This document shows positions 27,945 through 36,700 of a stretch of 64,000 bases of DNA, piece after piece (within the stretch, counting starts at the first letter, position 1; each line of letters opens with the position of its first letter). Both the position numbers and the translations under genes were made by a program. Under the pieces are notes generated by a model. That model was not told where the DNA came from, searched no databases, and was given only the letters and a program-made list of their open reading frames with translations. This stretch comes from Achromobacter veterisilvae (GTDB taxonomy: Bacteria > Pseudomonadota > Gammaproteobacteria > Burkholderiales > Burkholderiaceae_B), in assembly GCF_900496975.1 (NCBI RefSeq), contig NZ_UFQC01000007.1:124001-188000 (forward strand). Direction: 5' to 3'.

Positions 27945-28940
27945 CTACCGGCGCACGATCAGGGCCGCGCCATCCGCGCCGGTTTGCACGCGCACCGGCG
28001 CAATGGCCGGCAGCAGCGCCAGGAAGGCTTGGGGATTGTCGACGCTGAACACGCCGGAAATCCGGATCCCGGCCACGTCGGCGCCGGACACGCGGATCGG
28101 GGCGTGGCCGTACCGGTTCATTTCCGCCACCGCGTCCGACAGCGGCAAATCGCGGAAAACCGCCCTGCCCGCGTGCCAGGCCAAGAGGTTCCCGACGTCC
28201 AGCTTCCCGGGCGGCGCCAGCCCCCCGTCGGCCACGGTCCGAGTGCCCTGGCCCACACCGAGCAAAACCTGGCTGCGATTCCACCAGTGGCCGGCCTGAA
28301 CCTCCACCCGGCCGGAATCCACCGCCACGCTCACCGCGTCGCCGTCGCGCCGCACGTTGAATCGCGTGCCCGTCACGCGGACGGTCGCCCCGCCGGCTTC
28401 GACGTAGAACGGCCGGCTCGGGTCGGGGGTGACGGAAAACGTGGCTTCGCCCGCCGCAAGCTCCACCACGCGCCGATCCGCATACAGCTTGACCGAAAGT
28501 TGCGTGCCGGTATTCAAGTCCACCACGGACGCATCCGGCAGGGACACCTGCTGGCGCTGCCCCGGCTGCGTGGCGTATTGCGCGGCGTAACCCGGGTCGC
28601 CCGCGAGCCAGCGGGGCAGTATCGCGGCCACGGCGGCGGCAGAGGCCAGGGCCAACCCCGCCATCAGCCGGCGGCGCGCCAGTGCGGGCCGGCGCGCTAC
28701 CGCGGGCGGTTCCTGGACCAGGGCGCGCAGCCGGTCGGCGCCCAACCGTCCGCTGGCGTTCCAGATACCGCACGCGCGCCGGTACTCCCGGTCATGCGCA
28801 GGATCGGCCCGCCGCCACGCGTCGAATTTCCGGCGTTCGGCCTCGTCCATCCGCGCCGAATGCGCGCGGGCGAACCAATACGCGGCCGCGTCGCGCGGAT
28901 CAAGCAAGGTGTCGGGGTCGATGGGGGTGGGGGTTGTCAT
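27945..28940 (-). CDS. fecR: FecR-family anti-sigma factor / signal transducer
   Basis: Inner-membrane regulator (331 aa) that links the TonB receptor to its sigma factor. N-terminal cytoplasmic DUF4880-like part (DPRDAAAYWFARAHSARMDEAERR), a single membrane helix near residues 92-108 (LMAGLALASAAAVAAIL), then the periplasmic FecR domain (VSLPDASVVDLNTGTQLSV, EATFSVTPDPSRPFYVEAG). The conserved C-terminal domain that meets the STN domain ends in GAALIVRR. ATG 28940 is preferred to TTG 28964, which would overlap the sigma gene. It lies between fecI and the receptor gene. Confidence 0.92.
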   Translation of the reverse strand: MTTPTPIDPDTLLDPRDAAAYWFARAHSARMDEAERRKFDAWRRADPAHDREYRRACGIWNASGRLGADRLRALVQEPPAVARRPALARRRLMAGLALASAAAVAAILPRWLAGDPGYAAQYATQPGQRQQVSLPDASVVDLNTGTQLSVKLYADRRVVELAAGEATFSVTPDPSRPFYVEAGGATVRVTGTRFNVRRDGDAVSVAVDSGRVEVQAGHWWNRSQVLLGVGQGTRTVADGGLAPPGKLDVGNLLAWHAGRAVFRDLPLSDAVAEMNRYGHAPIRVSGADVAGIRISGVFSVDNPQAFLALLPAIAPVRVQTGADGAALIVRR

Positions 28941-28951
28941 TGCGCGGCAGG

Positions 28952-29458
28952 TCAATCCGGGCAAAAGTGTTGGAGCTGTTCGCGGACTTCCCGCGTGGCG
29001 TCCATGATATAGCGTTCAACCGTGTTGAGCGCCAAGCCCATGCGCTGCGCGACTTCGGGCTGCGTATAGCCTTCGAGGCGGCACCAGACGTAGGCCTGCC
29101 GCTTCTTCAGCGGCAGGCTGGCCAGCGCGCGCTCCAACGCGTCGGCCAGCTCGCTGGCCCGCACATTGGCCTCCGGATCGTACAGCAGCGCAAGATCGTC
29201 GTCCGCCAGCGCCTCCAGCGAGATCTCGTCGTGGCGCGTCTGCCGCCTGATCTCGCTGATCAGGCGGTTCCGCGTCGCCCGGTACAAATAGGACTTGCCG
29301 TTCAATACGCCGGAGCCGCCGCCGCTCAGCAGACCGGCCATGACGTCCTGCGCGGCATCCTCGGCGTCGCAGGGCCGCGAGTTGCGCTTGGCCCACGAGC
29401 CCACCAGCTCGCCGTAGTAGGCGAGCCATCCTTTCAGGTGGCGGGGAGGACGGGACAT
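28952..29458 (-). CDS. fecI: ECF sigma factor, FecI type
   Basis: Iron-starvation ECF sigma factor (168 aa). Region 2 is at about 28-90 (CDAEDAAQDVMAGLL, then SYLYRATRNRLISEIRRQ) and region 4 at about 110-160 (LASLPLKKRQAYVWCRLEGYTQPEVAQRMGL followed by NTVERYIMDATREV). It should direct transcription of the receptor gene when FecR signals that siderophore is bound. A Fur-like box lies 40-58 bp upstream of the start, so expression is probably iron-repressed. Confidence 0.93.
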   Translation of the reverse strand: MSRPPRHLKGWLAYYGELVGSWAKRNSRPCDAEDAAQDVMAGLLSGGGSGVLNGKSYLYRATRNRLISEIRRQTRHDEISLEALADDDLALLYDPEANVRASELADALERALASLPLKKRQAYVWCRLEGYTQPEVAQRMGLALNTVERYIMDATREVREQLQHFCPD

Positions 29459-29497
29459 GGCGGTGGAAGCGGCAAATGCGTGAGTGCCGCAATATTA

Positions 29498-29516
29498 ACA
29501 ATGATTCTCAATTAGA
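29498..29516. promoter_or_regulatory. Fur-box-like site upstream of fecI
   Basis: AACAATGATTCTCAATTAG matches the 19-bp E. coli Fur consensus at 11 positions, including the central TGAT..TCA core. It is placed at the promoter of the fecI-fecR-receptor set, where Fur control is expected. The remaining bases to 29747 show no gene. Confidence 0.6.
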
Positions 29517-29747
29517 AAACCATTGCCCCTTGCCTTTGCCCAACGCGGGCCCCTTGCTCCTGCGCCACGCCGCAGGGATCGACGGCGATGTGCCGACGAG
29601 GAATGCCGGCAAGGTGCCAGACTACAACCTTGCGGGCCGTCCACGCGGCCTGGGCGCGGATGGATTTATCCCTATCCGATCCCGATGATTGGGGTGGATG
29701 GAAAACGGGGGCTGATGCCCTGTCCCATGGAAAAACGCCATGCCTGC

Positions 29748-30509
29748 TTATTTCGCCGCCACCGGTTCGGAAAAGCGGAAAATCTCGGTATAGAGCGGCT
29801 CGCTCCAATAGTTCAACTTGGCGCTCAACTCTTCCCGCGCGCCCTGATAATCGCCAAGCAAACCCGCGTACGTCATGAAGGTTTTGTCCGACTCGCCGTA
29901 ATACCGCGTGAACGACCGCGACATGAGCGCCTTGCCGTCGGCGTCCTTCAAGGCGTACTCGATGATCGTCACCGGCTTGTAGGTATCCGTGGCCGAGGTG
30001 GCGCCATAACCGGCGCTCAAGCGCAACAGCAACTGCATATACCCTTCCGTGGGCACCAGGTCCTCGGACATGCTCAGCGCCAAATCCTCGTTTCCACCCG
30101 GCCGCGTCACTTTCGTCACTTTGACCTGCCGCCCTTCTTGTTCCAGCAGATCGCCGACCTTCCGCGCAAAGTCCCGGTTAATGCTCTGATCGGGCAGGTT
30201 ATCGGCAATCAGCTTGGAAAATTCTTCCGACCGCCGCACGGTGCGCGCCTTTGAATCCAGCGAGTGCGCCACATTGGCGGTCATACCCGCCAACAGGCCA
30301 ATCGGCCCCAGAATGCCCAGCAAACCCGCCGATTTCGAACCGCCAAGATCCACCACGGCATAGTCGTCGGCATGGTAGAAGATCTCGACCTGCCGGCCCG
30401 ACTGTATAGCCGCCCGATTGGCCTGCTTATCCAGTTCGAATTTAGGCGTGGGCTGCTGGACCGCGCAGCCGCCCAGAACAATCACTGCAATCGACAGTAG
30501 CTTCTTCAT
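29748..30509 (-). CDS. Putative lipoprotein of unknown function
   Basis: 253-aa protein with a lipoprotein signal peptide (MKKLLSIAVIVLGGC, lipobox LGGC, lipidated cysteine 15). The residue after the cysteine is Ala, so outer-membrane sorting is expected. A hydrophobic glycine-rich patch (SAGLLGILGPIGLLAGM, about 60-76) follows a beta-like start; the rest looks soluble and mixed alpha/beta. I do not recognise the family. It is the first of three lipoprotein genes on the minus strand downstream of the cdi locus, in DNA of lower GC than the chromosome around it. Confidence 0.78.
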   Translation of the reverse strand: MKKLLSIAVIVLGGCAVQQPTPKFELDKQANRAAIQSGRQVEIFYHADDYAVVDLGGSKSAGLLGILGPIGLLAGMTANVAHSLDSKARTVRRSEEFSKLIADNLPDQSINRDFARKVGDLLEQEGRQVKVTKVTRPGGNEDLALSMSEDLVPTEGYMQLLLRLSAGYGATSATDTYKPVTIIEYALKDADGKALMSRSFTRYYGESDKTFMTYAGLLGDYQGAREELSAKLNYWSEPLYTEIFRFSEPVAAK

Positions 30510-30855
30510 CTTTCATTCCATGCTCAGCCGCGGCTGCGGCGGTCCGGGGCGACAAGGTGGGACGGTCGGATGTCCGTCTATTTTTTTGAGCGGCATCCAA
30601 AAGCAAACGGCGTCCTGCCTCGGAAGGGCCCGGGGTTCCGGCCAATCGCTTCTGTGGAGAAAGGGGACCAATTGCCAACGGCAATGGGCGGGGATATCAA
30701 GAGTGGGATGGATGCCGTAGTGCTTAAGCCGTTGCTTGGAATTTAGAGTGCCGGCAGCACATTTCCAATCAGACTTGTCTGAATTCTGTGATTTCGTCGA
30801 CTCGTCTTCTCTATCGAACGCTCAAATCCGTGGAACAAAAATCCCTATCAGCTTC
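30510..30855. other. Non-coding stretch between lipoprotein gene and cdi remnant
   Basis: About 345 bp without a convincing gene. A plus-strand frame opening with TTG at 30736 runs through the decayed cdi junction to 31092, but its second half is antisense to a recognisable minus-strand remnant, so it is probably not a gene. Promoter elements of the 30509 gene should lie near 30515-30600 but none is clear. Confidence 0.4.
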
Positions 30856-31024
30856 TCAATAGACTTTGAGCTTGAAAAGAGCCTTCTTGGTATCTCTGGA
30901 GACAAATGCATCTTCTACACCCCTTCTCTCGATAAGTTGGGAATTTTGATATTTCCTCACGCTTTACTTCCACAAGAATGTTGCCTTTACGATCGACCAT
31001 ACCCGCCTTCTTCCGGGCTCGTTG
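30856..31024 (-). pseudogene. Decayed duplicate of the cdiA-end/cdiI-start junction
   Basis: Positions 30885-31024 align without gaps to 33651-33790, the junction of cdiA and cdiI: 111 of 140 bases identical by hand count (79%), including an exact 25-mer (30984-31008 with 33750-33774). On the minus strand it still reads AGMVDRKG, as at the CdiA end. It then has an immunity-like start GTG 30960 giving VRKYQNSQLIERRGVEDAF, 15 of the first 26 residues identical to CdiI. The frame stops after 34 codons at 30856, so the immunity gene is truncated. The toxin part before 31024 is lost. It looks like the remains of an earlier toxin/immunity module. Confidence 0.82.
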
Positions 31025-31084
31025 GAAATAAGGCGTCAGACAGACGCCTGATCTGTGACACCTTATCTGTGAAATCCACTGGCA

Positions 31085-31666
31085 TCAAATGACGTCTTGC
31101 CCGCCGCGCGGCATCGGTTGTGGGGGCATCGGTGGCCGATCACATGCATCAGCCTTGGGCAGATCCTTCAGTATCTTCCCGCCGGTGACCTTTCCGTCAA
31201 CCACAATCAGTTCACGGACAACGGGGCGGCGCTGATAGCTCCACAATTCATAGTCTTTGCCAGCCTCGAATACGACTGTCACCGGATAATGCCATGGTGT
31301 TGTATAGGACTGCATATTGCCTCCAGGTACGGTTCCGCCCCCTCTCTGACTCAATGTAATCGGCATGTTGGCCGGCATGACAAACTCAGAATACGCGCCC
31401 ATATCAATAAGATCCGATTCCGGCATGCCTATAGAGCGGCTTAGCACCTGGGTCATGCCTCGAGCCGTGATGCTTGTGAGCTGGGCACGCTGCCAATCAT
31501 CATCGTAGCAATCCTGATTGAAATAGATGCCGACACTGACCCAATCTATGCCAACGCGCAAGCGCGCATGCTGGCTTGGATCATATTTTTCAGGCATTAA
31601 AGGATGTTTGACCGCACAACCAGACAACAGGAGCACGATAACGGGGACTAGATATTTTATATACAT
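31085..31666 (-). CDS. Putative lipoprotein of unknown function
   Basis: 193-aa protein with a lipoprotein signal (MYIKYLVPVIVLLLSGCAV, lipobox LSGC, cysteine 17). The start at ATG 31666 gives a normal signal peptide; the frame is open 14 codons upstream. The mature part shows WVSVGIYFNQDCYDDDW, a PWHYPVTVVFEAGKDYELW strand-rich part, and a proline-rich end. Two further cysteines could form a disulfide. The family is not recognised. It begins 66 bp downstream of the next, larger lipoprotein gene and may be co-transcribed with it. Confidence 0.75.
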   Translation of the reverse strand: MYIKYLVPVIVLLLSGCAVKHPLMPEKYDPSQHARLRVGIDWVSVGIYFNQDCYDDDWQRAQLTSITARGMTQVLSRSIGMPESDLIDMGAYSEFVMPANMPITLSQRGGGTVPGGNMQSYTTPWHYPVTVVFEAGKDYELWSYQRRPVVRELIVVDGKVTGGKILKDLPKADACDRPPMPPQPMPRGGQDVI

Positions 31667-31732
31667 GGAATTTATTCGATTGGTTATTTTTAAAGATAGC
31701 GCCGTCATCAGAACGTTTCGCCTATCTAAAAA

Positions 31733-32926
31733 TCAAAGCGTCTCAAGCGCGCTGATTGATGCCGCCACATCCGGCTTTGCAGGCTGATCCCCCTGGTTTC
31801 GTACGCGCAGCTCATCCCACCAATGCCGCAATAGCCGCTCTCGATACTCCACAGCCTTAGGATCAGGCTTACTCAACATGATCCCGTCATGCAGCCGCTG
31901 CTGCGCAAGGTAATCCTGGATTTGCAACGTCGCGTTGTTGCCGATGTAGAGCGCCACATAGTAAACATAGGCGGCATCGCGAAACACCTTGTCCTCGATC
32001 TTTCCTGGATCGATGCCATCCTGCTTGGCCATTCTAGCAATGGCCTGCTCCGTGGCGGACAAGAACTGCTTGCGTATATCACGGTTTTTCGAGCCGCCGA
32101 AGGTAAGCCACGCAATCCCTGCCGCATACTCCTGTGCGAAGAACCATTCCACTTCCTCATCGCGCGGAAAGATATCCAGGGCGCGCTCATAAACGGTGGT
32201 CGAGGCAGGTATCCCAGTGACATGCCCCCGGTGCTGGACCACGGCAGGCACCAAGTTGATCATGTCGTTTTCGGTCATATAAACGATATATGAGCATTGG
32301 CGCAATTTTCTTGGACGACGTTCGACGATCAGATATTGTCCGTTGCGAATCACACTGACATGCCGCTTTTTGTCCATGTCAGCAGCCCGTGCCTTGTAGG
32401 CCTGCATAGCGGCATCATCTGGAAGTTGAGCAATGACTTCCTTCGTAAGCAGCACGTCCCCCACTTGCAGACTGTCCATCTTGATCGTGTAGGGAGCCAC
32501 CCAATTTATCTGGCTAAAGAGCCATTTCGCTTCGCCCTTGTCCAACTGCATGCTGACGCCGGAGAAAGCCGTGGTGCCATCAGTATCATGGTCACTCAAT
32601 CCACCGAAGCAGACTGGCGCCGCAGCGATAGATAGCTTTTCCGATATGGAGAATGACCAGTTGAGCCTGGATCTGGCAAATACATGATTACCCCTAGCTT
32701 GTACTCTCAAGGGCGGAGCCATGTCGGGGAACCATTCGCGCAACGGCGAGGGATCCACGGCTGCAGCGGCCGCCCGCGCAACGGGGGCATCATACGGTTT
32801 ACTCATCAAGTCACGACCCACACGGTTCAGTTGCGAACAACCGGTGAGCACCAGGACGGACAGCGCCAGGCCGCAGGGCAAGGATAAGCGCGGAAGAAAG
32901 CGGGAAAATTTTCTTGAAAACGACAT
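31733..32926 (-). CDS. Putative lipoprotein of unknown function
   Basis: 397-aa protein with a lipoprotein signal peptide (SLPCGLALSVLVLTGC, lipobox LTGC, cysteine 30 when started at ATG 32926; ATG 32956 is an in-frame alternative). A C-terminal helical part holds EVEWFFAQEYAAGIAWLTFGG and repeated acidic/aromatic helices. I cannot assign a family or function. It lies between the cdi immunity gene and the other lipoproteins on the same strand, in AT-richer DNA, so it may belong to the same acquired block. Confidence 0.76.
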   Translation of the reverse strand: MSFSRKFSRFLPRLSLPCGLALSVLVLTGCSQLNRVGRDLMSKPYDAPVARAAAAAVDPSPLREWFPDMAPPLRVQARGNHVFARSRLNWSFSISEKLSIAAAPVCFGGLSDHDTDGTTAFSGVSMQLDKGEAKWLFSQINWVAPYTIKMDSLQVGDVLLTKEVIAQLPDDAAMQAYKARAADMDKKRHVSVIRNGQYLIVERRPRKLRQCSYIVYMTENDMINLVPAVVQHRGHVTGIPASTTVYERALDIFPRDEEVEWFFAQEYAAGIAWLTFGGSKNRDIRKQFLSATEQAIARMAKQDGIDPGKIEDKVFRDAAYVYYVALYIGNNATLQIQDYLAQQRLHDGIMLSKPDPKAVEYRERLLRHWWDELRVRNQGDQPAKPDVAASISALETL

Positions 32927-32956
32927 AGGCCAAATATTCTCTCGACGTAGTGACAT

Positions 32957-33390
32957 GCCGAAACCGATATGCGACTACTCGGCAGATATCTCCCCCATAT
33001 CTGGGCGACACTGGCGAAATAGCCACCATCTCATTTATTTCAGAGTAGGGAAATTCGCACCATGCGAAGCACAGAAAATTGATTAGTTTTCAATATAATT
33101 GGAAAATTTAGAAAGAGCCTAGCGCCCCCTGCCAGGCAGTAAAATAAGGCTTCAGACCAAATTAAGGCCGGTCTCTCTCGGGTGCATGCCACGTTCCACA
33201 TGGCTGCTGTCGTCGGCGCTCGTCCCAATCCCCATATCCGCGCTCTTTACGCGCGGCTGTTGCACCAACGCCTAGCGCGGCCATGAGAAAGTTGGCGCAT
33301 CTATGCTGCGGCGTACTTAAAACCCGCACGCCATACCAACCTAACTATGTCTGAGAGCTTGGCGCCCAAGACGGCATCCTATTCTTGGAA
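32957..33390. other. Low-GC gap between cdiI and the lipoprotein genes
   Basis: About 430 bp without a convincing gene; only short frames (up to about 60 codons) with no recognisable product. The part 33070-33115 is very AT-rich and could hold the promoter of the lipoprotein genes. A short perfect inverted repeat TTCGCA-CCA-TGCGAA is at 33054-33068. No insertion-sequence ends were recognised. Confidence 0.4.
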
Positions 33391-33726
33391 CTATTTCAAG
33401 AACATACCAATGTCGTCCAACGCATCCTCGACCCTCCCCGAAATCGGATCATCGTTAAGATGCTCACGAAGTGCGGAGAGAACCTTCTCCTTTTCAAGTT
33501 GACGATGAACCCTTGCAATATGGCCTAAGCAAGTAGCTGCGAGCCCTCGGATCTCAGAACTCTTATTTTCAAGAAAGTATAGACATTGATTCTGCGCCCA
33601 TCGCCAATCCGGATCGTTTAGAGCAACTGACACTAATGCCTCACAAATATTCTTGGCATCTCGGGAGGCAAATGCATCTTCCGCAACCTTTCTGTCAATA
33701 GGTTGGCAATCTTGATATTTCCTCAT
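33391..33726 (-). CDS. cdiI: CdiI-type immunity protein (HEAT-repeat-like)
   Basis: Small cytoplasmic protein (111 aa) encoded four bases after the cdiA stop, the position of the immunity gene. It is all-helical, with two HEAT-like repeats (WAQNQCLYFLENKSSEIRGL; the AATCLGHIARVHR and KVLSALREHL helices) and an acidic C-terminus (GRVEDALDDIGMFLK), typical of immunity proteins that bind a basic toxin. The ATG 33726 is used; the frame extends upstream inside cdiA as a shadow. It should neutralise the CdiA C-terminal toxin in the producing cell. A truncated relative lies at 30856-30960. Confidence 0.85.
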   Translation of the reverse strand: MRKYQDCQPIDRKVAEDAFASRDAKNICEALVSVALNDPDWRWAQNQCLYFLENKSSEIRGLAATCLGHIARVHRQLEKEKVLSALREHLNDDPISGRVEDALDDIGMFLK

Positions 33727-33730
33727 CGGT

Positions 33731-36700
33731 TTACCTCGTAAGAATTTTTCCTTTACGATCGACCATACCCGCCTGCTGTAGGGCTCGTTGCATATCCGGG
33801 TGCAAATCATCCCAAGCGCGAACGTGACCGTGATATGTCATATCCTGGGTATTGTCAAAGACCACGAATTCTTTTGTTTCATAGTCGATTCCGATTCGTC
33901 TGGGAGATGTAGATTTGACTTGGATTGACGAATTTAACGCCTCCTGACCGTTTGCGGGGGCTCGACTCTTAATGGCGTTATCATATGTTCCATGATAAGG
34001 AGCAGCTTCGTAGTTGAACGAATCTGCGCTGTTCTTCGGTGCGGTTGGTGTTTCTCTTTCTCCCTGTCCGGCCGATCCTCCTTTTACATTTTTAGAGCCA
34101 ACCGCCCCAACCGCCGCCGCCGCCCCTGCCGCACCGGCCTTCGCTATTTCGTCCCACACAAGCTGCTTGGTCTCATCACCTCCCATCACAATGAAGTTCT
34201 TGATTGCAGCGTTGCGATCCGCGTCAAGCAGCACCGGCGCGTGAATCTTTAGAAGGGCCCACTCCTCCTGCTCAGAGGCACTGAGACTACCCTCGGCCCG
34301 CAGCTTTTCTTCCAAATCCGCAACGCGGCTCGCATACTGCTCAAGCAACATCGTTGCTTCTTCGATTTTTTCACGGCATGCGTCAGGAGTCGCACATTCC
34401 CTCAACGCCTGCCGCTTCCGATCGTCGATCTCCTTGTATTTCTTTGTAACTTCTAGTTCGCATACCGTATTACGATTGCACAGTGCCATTTCCTGGATTC
34501 GCGCCTGATGTTCCGGTACGCTCAAGGCATTGTTTTCCGTTTCGTTAACTGCGGCGAAAGCGGCGTCCACCACGCTAGTGCCAGCAGCTAGCGCAATACC
34601 TGCCACAAGAGACTCAACGAGGTTACGACGAGCCTCCTTCTCCTCTGGATTCAACTTCTTTTGATCGCTGCTCAGCAGGGCATTGATTACCGAACCGGCA
34701 CCGGCGCCTAAAGCACCGGCCGAACAATTCCCTCCTTTGCCCGCCGCGCCCGCGCAACCCACGATTGCGTGCATGGCGGCTCGCGCTGCCTCGGCTTCGA
34801 CGCCATCTCCCAGGTTCGCGGTGATGCGCTTAACTTCCGACGCCGCCAGTCCCTGCAAGTAGTTGACGGCGGCGGCTTGAACCATGTCGCCCATGGCGCC
34901 GGTCACGTTGCCAGTTATCGCTGCGGATATAGCCGTCAGCCACCGGCGCATCTCTCCACCTGGTTGCCAGACTTTTGCTTTTCCGAGCGCCAGCTTCAAT
35001 TGGTCTCGGCGCGGACCTGGTGGCTCATTCTCTAGTGCCTGCTCAAGCTCCCTCGCCTCTTTCGCCCGATTCGCCAAGAATTGGCCCGCTTGCTGCTGAA
35101 ATTCGGAAGCAATATCGAACCCCGCCTCAATCTTCTCCTTGTCAAAGATCGGCTTGAGCGCGTTCAACGTATCCGAAGCCGTGTCCCGATTCAGCGACGC
35201 GATCGTCTCCGCCGCCGTCATCCCCGTCAGGTTCTGCTGCGCGACTTCGTCGCGGATCACGACCGTCCCGCCGCTGATCGCGCTGTGCGTGGTCGAACTG
35301 CCCTTGCCGCTGGCCGCCGCGACTGTCGGCACGCCCATGCCCAGGCCGCCTGGCGTTTGCGCCACGCTGGTGCCCGGTACGGCCTTCGAGCCGCCGGCCA
35401 CGTTACCCTTGGCGTCCGTGCCCAGGCCGCCGGATCCACCCCAGTCGGATCCGCCGCTGATCCCGACCTGGCTGGCTTTGTAGCTGGCGTTGTTCTCGAG
35501 GTCCTGGGTGACCAGCGTGCCGGTGGACAGCTTGTTCAGGCCATCGGCCACCGCCTTGTCGCTGCTGGCGATGACGCCGCCGACGAGCGTGGTGTTGTTC
35601 TTGACGTCGACGATGAAGCCGCCGTCTCCGGCCTTCAGGCCTGCCTGCTCCGTGGCGGACTTGAAGTCGCTCTTCATCTGGCCTTGCGACACGTTGGCCG
35701 ATATGCTGCTTGAGCAATAGCCGTAGCAAAGGCTGCCGGCGATGCCCGCGCTTTGCTGCTTGGACTCGTAGTGGCTAGTGTCTTGCAGGGTCTCGATACG
35801 CAGGTTGTTGCCCACCGACGCCACGATCTGTCTGGCCTGGCCTATGGCGCCGATCAGCGACGTATTGCCGCCCGATTGCAGGCCCAGCACGTTGCCCGCT
35901 GTCACGGTGCTGGTAGTCCAACTGGTGTCCTTGCCGTCGGCTTTGCCGCGCGCGGCACTGGCTGCGACGTTCAGGGTGAAGCCCACGCCTTGCGAACCGA
36001 GGGTGACGCCCACCCCAACGCTGGCATTGCTGCTCTTGTTCGTGCTGTGCTGCTCGAACGTGTTCTGCGCCGCTTGCAGCAGGATGTCGCCTTCGGCCTT
36101 GATCGCCGCGTTGTTGCCCGCGGACAGGTTCGACCCCGTCACCGTCACGTTGGACGCCCTCCCCCCGCCCTGCGCAACAATGGTCAGGTCGCGCCCCGCG
36201 GCCACGGTGGAACCGCTGACCGACGAGGACTCGCGCTTCGTGGCACTCTGGCTCTTGCTCGAACCCAGGTTGATACTGATGTTGAGGCCGCCTGCTGCCC
36301 GGGGATCGGCCTGGATCGCGTCATACGCGTTGGATGCCGCAAGACCCGTGGTCGCCAGCGCCAACCCCTGCATGACCTTGTTGTCAGTCTTGCCCGCAGC
36401 CTCGCCCATACGGCCGGCAGTCCGCATGGCGCTGACCAGCGGCGTGCTGGCGCTGACACTCAGCCCGCTCTGCTTGACTTCGTGGAACTCCTTTTCGCGC
36501 GCGGTATCCATCAGCGCGCCGATATTCACTTCGCGACCGATCAAGGTCAGGTCGCCCTGACGCGCCAGGACATTGCTGCCCATGATGTTCAGCGCGCCGC
36601 CCGCGTTGATCAGGGTGTCGCCGGCGACGCTGCCCACGGTGCTGCCCGAGTGGAATACTTTGGACCCTTCCACTGAATCCGTCTGCTGCCGGCTGCCATA

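Noticed and set aside
30736-31092. Plus-strand frame of 118 codons in low-GC DNA
   Set aside because: Starts with TTG without ribosome site, and its second half is the antisense of a region clearly homologous to the cdiA/cdiI junction on the minus strand.
33162-33284. Short minus-strand frame (about 40 codons) between cdiI and the lipoprotein gene
   Set aside because: No ribosome binding site, no recognisable product; too short to support.
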